Assembly: GCA_013398175.1 (NCBI GenBank)
Contig: VZRZ01002200.1
Location: 62,001 to 126,000 of the forward strand
DNA length: 64,000 nt
Direction of reading: 5' to 3'
Source of the DNA: Climacteris rufus
Taxonomy: Eukaryota > Chordata > Aves > Passeriformes > Climacteridae
Position 1 is the first letter of the stretch. Every line of letters begins with the position of its first letter. The notes under the pieces are model-generated. The model saw nothing but the letters and a program-made list of their open reading frames with translations. It did no database searches and had not been told where the DNA came from. Below are positions 26,258-40,520 of this stretch, in pieces. The position numbers and the translations under genes are program-made.

Positions 26258-29200
26258 GAAGCTGTAGAGAGATCTTATAAAACTTCTTCTTGCAGATCTT
26301 CACTGCAAAACAGTCCCATAGGAATCAAGAAGCTCTCACTGAGTCACAGTCACAGTTTCAAGTGCCACCAAATTCCTGTCCTGTGTCCCTGTGAGCAGGT
26401 GTGTTGTATTTAAGCTGAAAGGACAGGCTCTGTCAGGTCAGTCAGGGGCAATCTCTGCTGCAGAGAGCTGCTCACAGGTGCGCCCTTCACAGTTAATGGG
26501 TCAGGAATAATTTGCATTTTGAAAGGTATTTTCATTAATATGACACGTGTCATTGCAGATATATTCATGTGCTGGTACAAACAGTGAGCTCTGGTAATTT
26601 ACTAAAAAGAAAAGAAAGGTTGCAAATGTTTTGTGAATTTTTAGGAGCAGCCTTGTCTTTCCTGTTCTCCCTCTCAAATTCCAAGAGCAGATTTCTCAGC
26701 TTTTGGTTTCAATAATTTTTCATCCATAAAATTTCAAAAGCAGAAAAGATGGGGAAGCTGACAGGGTTATGCTAATGTTGAGAAGGAAAAAGAAATTCAA
26801 TCTTGCCACTGCTCATGCAAAGCCCCTTCTGTCTGCAGGGACAGGCTCAGCTGTGTATCTTCGAGGGGAAGAATAAGATGATCTCAGTTTTGAAAAGGAA
26901 GGTGGGGTAGTATGAACACATTGTCTATTGGTTAACAGTTGTTCTCTTCTTTACAAATAATAAGCTGCAAAACAAGAAGGGACAGGTACAAAAGACATAA
27001 TTGGAAGCTCTTGCTTTTTCCCAGATGAGTCAGTCTTCCTGGGAATATTAGCTTTGTCATTTATGCAGGTGATTAAAAAAAAGAGTAGAGATTTAAAGAA
27101 ATACTCTCAAATTTTCATGTGGATTAACCATACTTTAAAACCTGCTTCATTTTGACCTTTTTCATGTTCCCTTCTGCAGTTTTTTGCATTGCAAAAAAAC
27201 CCCTAATGTTGCCTTATTATTTAAGGCAGTCCTGGAACTGGGCAGTCCTGGGAACATGGATCTGAATAAGCACTGCCTTGCATGTTTTATGCTATGGTCA
27301 TAGACCCTGTCACTAGGAACACGTGAGCATCCACAGGGAAAACCCCTCCAGTGTTCTTGCCAATGCCGCAGGCACGAACATTATGTGCAATTCTGGGCTG
27401 AATTGCTGGTAGTTTCAACGGGGTATTTTCCCATGGCAGCAATTCAGGGACATGTATTTCCTTCAGGGCACAGGTAACTGCACATGTTGTTCCTATTACT
27501 TGCTGGGTGCTGTGGACTGTGTTCTACCCCACATCTTTATCTCTGCAAGTCAGAAGGGAGTGTTAAGTGAGGGCAGAGTTTGGTTTAATAACCCCAAGAA
27601 TGTGACCTGTGGTACCCTCTTTATGCTGGCAGTCAGGAGGAGTATTAAGGAAATTATTTTATACAGACCATTTCAAACTTTGTTGTAGCACTGGAAATTA
27701 AGAAAAGAACCGTATCATAGCCCACAGAAAAATTCATATTCTCTCTGTGTAATGTCAGGTACATATGTGTACACTGGAGCTTCTTTGACAATCAACAGCC
27801 TTGATGAGCTATGCAGATCAGCCCCACATGCTTTGTTTTTGAGGAAGAACAGAGATGGTTGGTGATTCTGTGCAAGAACTCTGAAGGATTTCTATGCTGT
27901 TATTCTCTTCTTGCCTTGCTTGGTGCCTCCACATCCTGGCAGATACTGCTCTGGAGAGAAAGGACATCAGCCTAGTGGCGATGGAGATGGCAGAGGTGTT
28001 GGTGTCCCCAGGGGCACCTAAATGGGTCTAGCATGTATTTCAGAGAGGACTGAAGAAGCAATAACTTGCACTGGTTTCAGACTTCTCAGTCTCTGGCATC
28101 AAGTGAACGAAAGTGACCTTTGTTTCTTCATAGTAAAACATTGTGTCACGCCAACTACTGTGAGTAATTCCCATTTGCCCTCACATCGTCTGTCTGTGAG
28201 TTGTATGTGAATGCTACCAGCAGCAATAAAATCTTGGGTAATACCTGATATGTAACTCCCTTGTCCCTTGCTGGGCATAATTCTATCTTAATGACATGTG
28301 ACATATTTAGTGAGGGCAGGTTTGTCCTATCAAATTCCTAGTGCCGCCCTGGGCAGCAGCCAGCAAGGGCAGAGGAGGAGAGTACCTGTGAGTGGGAGAG
28401 CTGACACCATCCTGTGTCTCAGTGATTTAGTTACTCTGCTTTCCTCTCATCTGCCAAAATCTGAAAAGCAATTTGAGTGGGTGACAGATCCCGTGAAAAC
28501 TCCATGCCCCAAGTGAGTTCCTGGGTGTTTCTCCTGCATGCAATGTTTTGCTGGTTGGTGTTCAGATTTTTCTGTTCACAGCCCAGAAGCTGACTCAGTG
28601 GCCATGTAAACCTGGGCCTGAGTTAACAGTGAGCAACTGACTGCACCTACTGTCTGTTCGCTGCTCCCTGCCCTTTTCTCTTCCCAAATCCCAGGTATGT
28701 TAACTCAGTATGTGAATTTAATTTTTTATTGTTATTTTTGATATAACTCAACTGGAGGTTGTTCTGTATTGCAGAAGAATGCTGGGTTCTCTGCACAGTT
28801 GTGACTTGAGATGGCAGGGCAAGAGCTGCTGCAGCCCACAGTAACCTTGACTTCAGCCAGCTCTTGTGCTTGGGCAAGTTTTGTCTTGCTCCATGATGCC
28901 TACCTGGCCTTTCATCATGGACCAGACCTGCCTCTCAGGAGCCTGACTACCCCGTGAGCCACCAGATGGTGGGCAGGATGGCTCTCAGCACCCTGTAGTG
29001 GCTGAGAAACCTCTCAACCTGGCTCTTTGGGGTTGGAAATAGAAATCCAGTGTTGCAGAGAGAGCTGGGTTCACTTGGCTTGCTACAAAGGGTCTTTAGT
29101 GGCCCCAGAAAAGTGTGAAACCCAAGGCTATAATGAAGGATAAGACCCCCCAAGTGTTTTAGTAATTGGAAAAGCACTTTCTTTCTTTTTTTAGTGGTAC

Positions 29201-29581
29201 CTGTTCGGTATGACTGGTGTATTCTTTAGAAAACAGGGATCCCACCCTTACTGGAGAAGGCCCTTACTGATGCTCAGCCAGCACCAGGAGCTGAGCTGGG
29301 AGCAGCCCCTGCAGTGCTACCAGATGCACTGACAGTGTCACCTGTCCCCTCTGCAATTCACTGAAAGTCTGTGTTGGGAGGCTGGGGTGCTACTTCTTGC
29401 TTCCTTGCCGTCACAGATGACCCCAGTAATTCTTTTCCCTTTAGCTGCCATTAAAAGAACCATCAACTACTAAAAGCAAACACATCCTTAAAATGTGGCT
29501 GTCTTGATTTTTGCATATTTTTTCTGGTTGTTGTTTGTAGTGGGGTTTATTTGTTTTTCATCTGACTCAAATAATATAGTC

Positions 29582-29636
29582 TTTTTTTTTTTTTGGATAA
29601 AAAAATTTTGTTTTTTTTTTTTTTTTTTTTTTTTTT
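29582..29636. repeat. Poly(T) tracts T13 and T26
   Basis: T13 (29582-29594) and T26 (29611-29636) are separated by ggataaaaaaattttg. On the minus strand this is a bipartite poly(A), which could be the tail of an unrecognised retrocopy or simple slippage. The length of the T26 run may be uncertain because of sequencing error. Confidence 0.9.
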
Positions 29637-32600
29637 GTGAGTTCACAAGGGAGTCTTTACTCGTGGTTCCCGGAAACTGGCACTTCACTAATGCTTAGTT
29701 ATTTAATATCAAATATTGGCAGGGATTTTTTATTAGTGGTCACAGAGAAGATTAAACACCTCCTGAATGTGGATAAACACATGTAGACATTTGAATAAAG
29801 TGATAGGATACAAGGCTCCACAGATTTGCAAACAATAACTGCTATTAGTTATTAAATTTACTCTGAGTGAATGAAATCTGAGTGTGTCACAACCCTGATT
29901 TTCAGCTTGCAAATGATTTTGGATGATGCAGATAAGAAAGCAAAAGGATTTTCCTTTTGGGAGTTTCTGGATGATGATGTCAAGCAGTGGGAAAAGAAGC
30001 ATTGTTGGCTCTGGGATGGGCACAAGGATGTGGGAGTGGTGTCCCCTAGCCCATGCCAACCCGCCCAAGCTGCAGCTCACAAGTGCACTCCTCAGTGCAC
30101 AGTAAGCTCATGCCTTCTTCACTCCTGGGCTTTGCTTTCCTTAAACAAGACCTGTCTACCCTTTGCCTTTTTCTTTTTGCTATTTTGAGAGAGGCTGGGG
30201 GAGAGCAGCCTTCTGGTTCCTTGTGCTCTGGCTGCTTGCTTGGAAGAAGGCAGATTCCAGAGGGTAGGTCTTTAAAGAAAACATTGAAACTCAATGGGAA
30301 AGTGCCAAGTAAAAAGATAAAATCACAAGGACCTCAGGGTGAAGAAACATGTAGAGAAAACCTTGGATGTGTTAGCAGCAGACACTGACTGTTTACAAGG
30401 AATACAACCCTGCTATTGATGATGGGAATATTTGTCTTTCCCGGCTCTTCAATACTGTGTCCTAGTTTAGGCAGGGAGTGGTGGTGATGGTGCACACCAA
30501 ACAAAATGAACCAAGATTTGCAAGGTCATAATTTCTCCCTCTTCCTTTTGAGATGTTGGTACTTATTTGGCTTCAGAGTAGTACATTAAGACAGAGTTGA
30601 TCCTTTCTGGTGTATTTGCTTCCCTGCATGATGCTGCCCAGCTATGAGTGGTACCCAAGTAAGTACATGATAAACTACAGGATGGTTTACATTATAGGCA
30701 GCTTTATCACATTTTTTTTAAACTCATTTGGGCATCTCTTTTGAGGAGGAAAACAAAGACTAAAAAGCACTTTTGGATTATATGGTTCTTCTAAACAGCA
30801 CTAGATGCTGTAAGCCTATGTGTGTTCTTGTGGAGCAGTGAGGGAGAGGCACCAGGACAAGGTGTGGGTGCTGGGACAGGTAACTGGCCACACATCTCTC
30901 CCTCCTCTGACCCCCTCATGTACCATGGATACATGACCTGATAATTGCATAAGCAGCCCTATGTGATATCCTTCCGTTCTCCCAGCACTTAAACCAGGGC
31001 CCTGAGATCTCTGCAAAAATGAGAAGTATTTAATTTCAATGGTGAAGACAGATGCTCTCACTTTCATCCAGGAGAGAATGTAGTCCCAGATGCCTTCTGT
31101 AGGGATAAGAGTGGTCACACAGGCTGCATACTGCAGGAAGGTATGACTGCCAAAGAAGTTGTTTTGACTGCAGCAGAGAAAATAAAATGTGAAAACCATT
31201 AAGGAAATATGAGGGGGAATTCAAGACTGTGGCCCTCTTAGAGGATAATTTCATACTGGAAGGACTGTTTAATCAAAACTCCAGATCAAGCAATTATCAA
31301 AGTTCAGAAAGTTATTTTCCTTTCTCCCATATCTTCTCTGCTACAATGTATGTACACATTCTATTTTCAATTCAAGTGGGTTTTGTAGTGAGTGCTTCTT
31401 GGCAATAAGACTAACACACTAAGGCTAGTTTTACTTCTTGCTCATAACTTTAAAAAGTATGATGAATTTGGATTTAATTAACTGAATTGTCTTTAAACTG
31501 TTCTTTCCTTGTGCTGTCCATGAGAAAGATGTATATCTGGAATAATTTTTCCCCAGTCAGTGTCATTACTTAAGTTTTGATGTAGAAGTAATTGAAACCA
31601 AATCTGATCTTCCCTGAGAAAGCCATCATCTGCTAGTTTAAAAGGAAGAGTGAAAGCTCAGTGAGTTATGGAGAATGTTATTAATGCCCTGCTGTGCAAA
31701 TCTCACAAATTTGCTTTATTAAGAGGTAAGACAGAGCTACTTCTGTTCAAAAAAAGGACTTTTTCTTTTGCAGGTTTTTTCCAGTTCACTGAATTTTACA
31801 TAGATTTTCAGAAAGCATACCAAAAAAAAAGCTTGAATTGTGTTAGGTCTAGGGTGTGTGGTTCTTTCCTCCTTTCTCAGGGGAGAGAATGCCTTCAAAT
31901 GCACATTTTTTCACATTCCCCTTCTAGCGCAGCTTGGTGCCTCAGATAAATCACTGCTCACTGTTTATGTTATCACCGTGGAAAAGTTTGTGAAATCACA
32001 GATTTAGCAGCATGGTTTCACAAACATCCTTGAATGGGAGAACACCGTCTGAGAAAAGTGAAATGTTATATTACAATCTAAGCTCTCAGCTTAGATATCT
32101 GCAGTATCTGCTGAAACACCTCCTCTCCCCACTGAAAAAGATGGGAGTAAAACTGATCTGCCAGCACTTACAGTATCTTCTGGTGGTCTCTTTTGCATTT
32201 TTCATTTCAGCCCTAGGCAGGGCTAATTTTGGCATCATTGATATAAAAGTTGGGTTTACCTCCTTCAGTTTCTAGTGACATGGGAAGACAAGACTTAACC
32301 CCACGTGAGGGTGGTGTCTCAAAGCAATAAGACTGTGTTAAAGGTGTAAACCCTGTGGGGCTGTCCTATAGGCACACTGTGAAGAGGACAGAAGCTATCA
32401 CTCCTGATGATAGAGCAAGTCAAGGTGCCAGTGAGAGCTTAGCAAAGGATGCAGCAGTTGTTGGTAGAATCCAATATCCATTGCTTGCATGAAATATTTT
32501 GTTGCTTGCTGCTCAGAAACAGCCAGTAGGAAAGAAAACATAACTAAAATTGGTCAGTACGATTGCAGTGAATTTTAAAATGTTTATGTCAGCAAGCCTA

Positions 32601-35510
32601 GAAAACAGCTCTTTTTCTCCCTGAAATCTGGATGTAGATTGCAAACTGCTCTACAAAGAATACCTTTTAAGAAAACCAATAATAAACAGAAAGTTACAGT
32701 TCTGATCTTCTACTTACCTCCCTCTCATTTGCAATCAGCAATAACCAACAAACTACTGCATGTGGAAATAGAACCTTGTTGCTCCCCATTACCACTCTGA
32801 CCTTGCCTGAGACAACATTTGTATTTGGCTTACTGAATAAGTTTTGCTTTTCGATAAATATTTGTTCTGTTTGGAAAAAAAGCCCATCAGGTTAATTGTG
32901 GTTAATAGTTAGCCAAACAGTAACAGGTAAGTAAACAGAGCTTTACAAACAAGGTGTACAGGAAGTAGCACAGGGTATTTTCTGTGGCATCACAGACAGG
33001 TAATTATTCGGGTACAGCACATAGAGCCTCAGCAACACAGATATGCCTGTCTGGGTTTGGTTTTTTCCAATTTTATTTCCCTTAAAAATTAACCTTCTTA
33101 TTTCTCTGCAAAGGATGTGAATGCCAGAAAGTTACATTAATTAAGAAGAAAATGAATCAGAGGTTAACTTTAAGTCGTGTCAGGTTGAATTTTGCCACAT
33201 TTGAAATGTGTTCTGTGATACTGAAGACAGACAGGATGTTTACATGTACTGTAAAAGGTACACGGCCAGGCAAGATCTGTGGGAAAGTAATTCTTAATGG
33301 AATTTCACAATTTTAAAGCTTCACTTAAATCTCCTCTTTTCCAATCACTCTCCAGTCACAGCATACCCAGGTCAAGCCCCTATTATGTATAGTTTAAAAG
33401 GAGTGATGAATATTTTATTTAAAAGGGAAGCAATTTAATCTGCATCAGACAATCATGATTCCACGTCTGCAATCAAATGAGGTCACTGCGTTTTCAGGGA
33501 ATGAAGAAAGCCACACAGCCTTAGAACCTTGATTCTGTCTTTGAGGTCATGCTCAACTTCAGAAAGTGCTTTGAAGAAAAGGAAAATGAAAGTTAATAAA
33601 GTAAATAGAAAATAGTCAAAGCTGTAGTTGTGTTTGCAAATATTAGTCCTACAGGTTGTTGTTCTTGGTGAGATGGTCAGGTTTATGCTTTTGTTTCATT
33701 TTGTGGCGATAATTACTAGCTTGAACTCAAGTAACCCAAGTAATGAAATGGTGTAAGTTACTGTATAACTTGAAGGAGGTGAAGTTTAGTAGCAGAGTTT
33801 AAACTTGGATGAAGAGCTGATTAAAGAGAGCACAACAGATTGTATCAGAAAAGCTCTGCAGACAGGTATCTACTGGGTATCCTTAAGAATGCTTCTTGGG
33901 ACATGTCTAATTAGGTATTTTCATTAAGGATCTTTGAGTAGGTGATTCTTGCAGTGATGTTTCACAGTGGAGAGCTGAGAGATACTGAGAAGGAAGAAGA
34001 TGGCATTTAAGTAGAGTTGGAGGATGCTAAGAAATTGAATAGAAGTTAAAATTGTGCAGAATCCAAAAGTATATTCTTATTCTGTTTTAACCTGGAAGAA
34101 CAGTGGAGCCCTGGTGCAGAAAGCCACAGTAGTTACAAGCGTTATTACCATTTAAAATACGTTGCTAAGTCCTCAGCAGGAGAACTCTGTATAGTTCTGG
34201 TCCCCAGTTTAATGGAATATGGATATTAACTGGATGGATATGATAAAAGGAAAATCAGGGAAAATGTGCTATTGTGTGAGACAGGGGTAAGAGAGTCGAA
34301 TGAACTAAAATAATCTGGGACATAGTATATGCATTGAAAAAGGTAATACCAGACTGGGGAAGAAGTTACTTTAATGTAAAGAACAATGCTAGCACAACTT
34401 ATACGAATAGACTGAACGGTAAAGCCCACGTTTAGGCTGAACATGTAGAAGCAAGTTTCATAAATGTCAGAGGGATGAAGGTCTGGAGCAACCTCCAAGA
34501 GGCACAGAGGGCCCTGCTGCCTCCCTGGGGCTCCATATGTCTCCAGAGGGATGTGGCATGGCACACCTGAGCATTGAGCAGGGAACCTATAGAAACATCC
34601 CATGATGCTGTACATTCTAATGGATAAGAAATCTGCTTATAGCTATCACCAGTGTCATTCATTCCTATTAATCTCCTAATTGTTTCCAAATGAATAAATC
34701 ACGGGCAAATTAGGTCTTGTTATAACTAGATGTTTGTAGAGAATTCTGACTTATGCTGTGTCTATTGAAATCTTTGGCTGTCTGCAAAAAAAGGGACATG
34801 GTATCTTATGCAGAGGGACTGGATTGTTCTCTTGGTTTGCTTATTTGTACCTGTTGACTGCAGAGGGTCCAGCGACAGCTCACATCAGTGAGTGCTCTGA
34901 AAGCAACTGTGTCTGGTGCTTCCTTTTCACAGGCACGAGTGACTCAGCAGGAATGGCTTTCTGCCCTTGCAAAGGCAGGGATTGAGCCCTTCTGGCAGGA
35001 AACTGGTAGGGCTTGTGTCTGTGCAGTACAGCTGGACTTGATGTTTGTTTGTCCTGTGGCTGGCATAACAGCGCTGATCTCTTCCTCCATCTGCAGTGCT
35101 TTGCATATAATGTAATTATTACAGTCCCCTTCCAGGAGGGGAAATACCTCAAGAGCTGTCCATGACCTCTTAAAGTACACACTCACAAAGGCACTCAGTG
35201 CTAATATAAGGTGGCCAGAGGAAGCGTCCATTTTTTAAATCCCACATGAGTGAATCACTTTGAGAAATACCTCAGCGTTTTCAGGAATATTTGTAAGATT
35301 GCAAAATCAAAACATTTCTTGCAATTAGAAGGCACTCAGAAAGCATATGTTATATGTCAAAGCTGTAACTTTTGACCTCTTAGCCCTCTTGAGCAAGAGA
35401 TTCCCAGGCTATTAAATTGTCCTTATTGCTGTGTTATATATTTGTAGCATGTGTTCAGTAGTAAATATTTAATCTCATAACAGAACTGAAGAAAATACTG
35501 TGCCTTCCTC

Positions 35511-35595
35511 AAAAAAAAAAGGGAAAAAAAAAAAAAAAAAAAACCCCAGCCAAAAAAAAAAAAAAAACAAAAAAACCAGACAAACAAACAACAAA
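35511..35595. repeat. A-rich simple repeat
   Basis: A10, GGG, A20, a short C-rich spacer, A16, then caaaaaaacc and (caaa) units. It resembles an elaborated poly(A) tail. The sequence upstream is not a recognised retroposon. Confidence 0.9.
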
Positions 35596-36428
35596 ATTTC
35601 TATTTTCTTTATTAAGATAGGAGCATGACCCTAGATGAAAAAACACTGGCTGAAGAATTCAAGCTTTGTTTTGAGTCGTGATATTGTGCCACAGATCATA
35701 AAATACATTTGTAAGTCACTGATAAAAATATGCTGACTACTTTTATTTAGGGGCACACTGTTACATGGTAGTGCTAAGAAATAACTAATGCACTAACTTG
35801 GGCAGCTGTCATAGTGGAACATAATGCTCCACACCCCCACATAATTCCCCCCTCCCGCCTTTTATTCCAACCAGTTGGTGAACAAGGAAAGAAACTTTTC
35901 ATGCCTTAGCAAAGAAATAGTTATAGTATCTGGGTTATGTGATGATAAACTCCTGTGGAAATCGAGGCAGGATTGGTTTTCACTCACAATCAACTATGTG
36001 TTAGTATCATACATGACTATAAAATGCTCTGAGTCGCTGTTCTGAACTGCTCCAGAGCACTTCCTAGCTCACTGTGTCTCCAGCATTGGGATGTTCAGTA
36101 CACATTTAGAGGGATGTTTATTCATCTGGTCTAAAAACTTTAATTGCTCTGTATAAATTAAAGCTGATGACATGTATTCCTTGAAAATAAAAGAGGAAGA
36201 AATTACAGTGGCTACATGGGGAGACTCCTGTAAGCATATGCATGATTGGGAATGTTTTCTTGTTAAGCGGTCTGTGCATTACCACACAAGACTTTATGAG
36301 AGACTGATAGGCACTGTTCATGCTCAGGGAGAGACTGGAAATCAATGTGCTTACACCACCCCTCTGCCCCACTTCAATCTTACTTTTAAGTACTTTGGGT
36401 AGACTTATGGTAGCTTCAAGAGGCAATG

Positions 36429-36460
36429 TAATATATATACATATATATTTTTATTTTTTT
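36429..36460. repeat. TA-rich microsatellite
   Basis: An atatatatacatatatat stretch followed by a T-rich run. It is likely polymorphic in length. Confidence 0.75.
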
Positions 36461-38604
36461 TTTCAAATACACATATAGGAATGTGTGTATGTGAATATAC
36501 CGTGTTGGGGGGTGAGGGGGTAAGGTGGTGGTAGGAGTTGCTTTGAAGGAGTTCACAGTACATTTGAAAGGGGATTATGCATACCAGTGGTTTCCAGCAT
36601 TGCTCAATATGCAAGCACCTACAGTATTTCTAAGGGAGGTGGGGTACGGATCTCTTTAGCAAGTGTAAGCCTGCTTTTCATTTAGTTTTCATGGGCATGA
36701 AAATAGTCCAGGGTCTCCCACAGTTGTGTAGAGCACAGGTTTGAGGAAGCACTTAAAATGATGCCTTAGAATGAATGAGATAATCCACTTTTGCAGTAAT
36801 AACCACAGAGATCTAATAGCATCTCTACTAAAAGCAAGGAAAAAGTAAGTTTCCAGTGCTCTGAGAGATATGCATCTTTATTCACTGTTCTGAAATCCTC
36901 TTGCCTCTCCAAAAGTTTTCACATGATGGTCACAGTGAAATGCTTTCCAACAAGAAACTGCTTTCCAGTTCTGTGGTATAGGGTTTTATTAGTCAAGTTT
37001 GAATCTAAAGAACTGCTAAAAAAGAATGGAATAAGGCTTTAAGGCAGAATTTTCAAAAGCAGCAGTATCACCATCAGAGTTTCAGCAAGTTCATCTTTAC
37101 ATGGTCACTGATCTAGGCCAATGCAGATTTTCCACTTGATGAGTTTTGTATTCTTGAAGAGTAAAAATTATTTTCCCTTCCTGATGGAAAGCTGAATTTT
37201 TTAATAAATGCACTTAAATGGAAAAAAAGAGGACATAAAATTTTGCACTCTTGAAGATATGTTATTAGGAACAGGTAAGAATGTGTTTGCTGTTTATGGG
37301 TGTCCCCACATTTTTAGGTAGGGATTAATTCTTCCCAAAAGTGCAACCTTAATCATGGAAGTTTCAGAATGCCAATATTTTGCTGTGTCCCATCATCTTG
37401 CAGAGCACATCAGTGACATGGTGCAAAGTGCAGTTGCAGGGGTTGTGGGACTCCTCCTTGGAACAATGGGCTCCAACATGTGGAGAGAAAAGCAGCATCC
37501 TAACCACCACATGTGAGTTACTATGAGACTCACATTTTCATTTCTGCATTGTGTTGGTAGCACGTTATCCAGAATAGATGCAGGCGGACAAAGCTTTTTT
37601 CCCACAAGGATAAACTGTTTTGCCATTTATTGGGAGAGTTCAGTAAAGCATAGCAAAAAATTTCTGTAGGCAGTTTTGAGACTTTTAATGGAAAGTTATT
37701 TTGGCAAAGCTCTGAGAGAACTCAGTAATTTTATTTATGAGATCCAAGAGCTAAAAAACACAAACCACTTCTACTGGTCACTGTCTCATAAAAGCAAACC
37801 TGGTGACAGCAGAGACATCCTGTAGCTTTATGACATATTCAGATCAGAAGTTCAATTTTCCCAGTGTTTTGCTTAACTCCTGTACCAGAACCTTTGGGGA
37901 GCTTGTAAACTGAATGAGGCTGTAATGCATCTACCAGCAGCTGTTTTCTGTCTCTTCTAAGCCCATCTTTCTTCGTTTTTTCCTTTTACCACTGTTATTT
38001 TTAATGCTGCGTTGTGTTGTGCTTAAAAATGAGCATACTGCTCCAAGGTACTGCAGCCCTGTGCCAATAAGTGGAGTCATTTTGGAATGAGACAAGCTCT
38101 TGAAATGCCCTCATGCAACACTGATATCAACAGTGTAATGTGGCATTTGGGGCAAAATTTGGGCTCTTGTTCCTTCAGAATGTTCCTTCATGGAGACATA
38201 GTAGGTTTTGGAAACTTAACTTCTCAGTGGCAGAACTTCCATCCTTCTTTGAGCAGTGCTGGTTCATCATAAAGAGAGGATTTTCGATAGCCACTGCTGA
38301 TGGGTACCTCTCACTGGCCATGATTTCCATGCCAAGCTTCTATTCCAGCTTTGGAAAATCTGTCTAAATCTTTTGCCATTGAGGTTTTGTAATGCAGACC
38401 TTTACTTCTAGTATTGGGAAGAGGATTGTTCTGCTTTATTTTTCCAAGACTGGCCATACAACCCAATGTAGCACTACACAGTCTCACATTCAATACTGCA
38501 AAGTTTATTTCCTAGCCCATGGAAGAAATAACTTGACTTGTTCAAGATGAGCATTTTTTTCCAAGTTTTGGGGGGGGTGAAGACAAAGGCAACACAGAGC
38601 AGCT

Positions 38605-38636
38605 AAAACACAAAGCTGCTAACACACAAAGCTGCT
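38605..38636. repeat. 16-bp tandem duplication
   Basis: aaaacacaaagctgct (38605-38620) is followed directly by aacacacaaagctgct (38621-38636), with one mismatch. Confidence 0.85.
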
Positions 38637-39428
38637 CTGTTCTCTGGGGCTGGTAGCATTTCATCTTATGTAGTGAGGCAAATGGGTTCACAAAAGCTGC
38701 TGCAGCTCCTCCATGAAGGGATAGATAGTGATTGAAGACTGGTGAATGCATCAAAGGCAGCCAAACAGACCTATGACTTCAAAAACTTGGCAGGTGTCAT
38801 TTTTCCCAGATAGGGTGGCTCTGGTTTTAGTAAGGCTTATCAGAAAATACCTCACAAGGCAGGGAGCAGCTTTGCAATAGAGTGGGAGAGTTGGCTGTGT
38901 GATGCCCCCATTTGCTCAGAAGGCAACTGTTTTGCAATTTTGGAAACTTTCTGGGATGCAGTGGCCAAGGCCAGATCTTTCCAAAGTTAATGTCATTTTG
39001 TGGAAAACTAAGGGTTTTTTCCAACTGAGGTGCATAAATGCCTGCCTTACATAATTTTTTTCCCTTGTAGTTTTGGTACTCCATAAAAAGTGGAAGATTC
39101 ACATGTGTAGTCTTGGAGTGGTAGCCCTCAAATCTTAGCATTGCTTGCCTCTAATATCTTCCGAGGCTGCTACTCCACCAATTCTTCCTTTCTTTGTATT
39201 TCCACCAAAGATATGGGCTAGAGAAAAATGTGGCATCTCCTTGCAATGTACCAGAAATATGGTAGATTGTGATTTTAATTCTCTTGCTTTTTAATTAACT
39301 TCTTCCCACAAAAAGTTGAAGGCAAGGAAGTGCCAGGGACACAAACTGCAGTGGGTTTCCTAGGCAGGTGCAGTTGTATTTTGGAAGGTATAAGGCATCC
39401 TAGCAGCACTGGAGTGACAAACATGTAC

Positions 39429-39433
39429 ATGGT
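39429..39433. repeat. Target-site duplication, left copy (atggt)
   Basis: Five bases identical to 40516-40520, directly abutting the TG end of the LTR. Confidence 0.85.
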
Positions 39434-40515
39434 TGTCGTGTTTTGAGGCTGGCCAAACAGCAGGCACCCATGAACAGCCACCTGCTCACCTTCCCCTGCT
39501 CTGCAGCTGGACGGAGGAGAGAAAATTAAATGAAAAAGTTCACGGAGTTGAGATAAGGGCCAGGAGAAAACACTCATCAATTACCATCAAGGGCAAAACA
39601 GGCTCAACTTGAAGGTATTAAGTAGGTTTATTGCTAGGAAAATCAGAGAAATAAAATAAGCCCTTAAAACACTTTTTTTCTTCCCAACTCCTCCCTCCTT
39701 CCCACCAACAGCTCAGGGAGACAGGGGTAGGGGTTGTGGTCAATTCGTCACCCAGGATTTTTTTTTCCACTGCTCAGGGAGAAGGTGTCAGTTCCCTGCA
39801 GCATCGGTGGGGTCCCCCTCCGCAGGAGACAGTTCTTGGTGAACTTCTCAAGCATGGGTCAAGTCTCACAAGCAGCAGTCCTCCCAAAACTGCTGCAGCA
39901 TGAATTCTTCCCACCAGCAAACAGTCCTCTCAAAACTGTTGTGATGTGGGTCCTCTGCTAGGGGTTCAGTCCTTCCAAGGATGGGCTGTTCCGACTCAGG
40001 AGCAAGGCCTCTTTATCCATGACAACTCCCACCGGACCACAGCCCCCTCTGGGCATCCCCCCGCTCTGGCGTGGGCACCTCCCCCGTGGGCTGTGGGTGG
40101 ATCTCTGCATCCCCATGGGCCTCCATGGGCTGCAGGGGCACAGCTGCTTCACCGTGGTCCTCACCACAGGCTGCAGGGACATCTCGGCTCCAGCACCTGG
40201 AGCACCTCCTCCCCCTCCTTATTCTTCACTGACCTTGCTGTCTCCATTGTTTCTCTCACCTGTTCTCACTCCTCCTCTTCTCTGGCTGGAATTGAAACTG
40301 CTCAACCAACTTTGTTTTGATTTCTTCTTAAATGTTATCACAGAGGCATTATCTCCATCTCCAATTGGCCTAGCCATGGCCAGCAGCACATCCATCGTCA
40401 GAGCCATCAGGGATTGGCTCTGCTGGACATGGTGGAAACTTCTAGCAGCTTCTCACAGAAGCCATCGTTGTATCCCCGCCCACTACCAAAAACTGGGCCC
40501 TGCAAAACCAACACA
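39434..40515 (-). mobile_element. Solo LTR of an ERVL-type avian endogenous retrovirus
   Basis: The element runs from TGTCGTG at 39434 to AACACA at 40515, 1082 bp, with TG...CA ends that are short inverted repeats. It is flanked by an exact 5-bp duplication, atggt at 39429-39433 and at 40516-40520. Five-base duplications fit class III (ERVL) insertions. The internal text (aacagcaggcaccca, agttgagataagg, gggcaaaacaggctcaactt, ctccagcacctggagcacct, cttctagcagcttctcacag) resembles the abundant bird LTR family I know. On the minus strand it begins TGTGTTGGTTTTGC and has AATAAA (ttatt on + near 39627) about 190 bp before its end, so the sense strand is probably minus. No gag, pol or second LTR is present. 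It lies antisense to EGFR and is the most GC-rich part of intron 1 here. Confidence 0.88.
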
Positions 40516-40520
40516 ATGGT
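40516..40520. repeat. Target-site duplication, right copy (atggt)
   Basis: Five bases identical to 39429-39433, directly abutting the CA end of the LTR. Confidence 0.85.

Larger units (their letters stand above)
18169..39428 (+). other. Probable EGFR intron 1, central part; no gene seen
   Basis: This is about 21 kb without a supported gene, tRNA or recognisable transposon. It contains homopolymer tracts (T13 at 19770, T14 at 21297, T12 at 25489, A17 at 26241, T26 at 29611, and an A-rich tract from 35511), a TA-rich patch at 36429-36460, short tandem duplications at 21938 and 38605, and a perfect hairpin at 23016. Both strands are closely covered by stops. Confidence 0.6.

Noticed and set aside
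39940..40300. CpG-rich promoter and EGFR exon 1
   Set aside because: The GC-rich patch lies wholly within the ERVL LTR bounded by target duplications, and no signal-peptide exon with a matching phase-1 donor is present.
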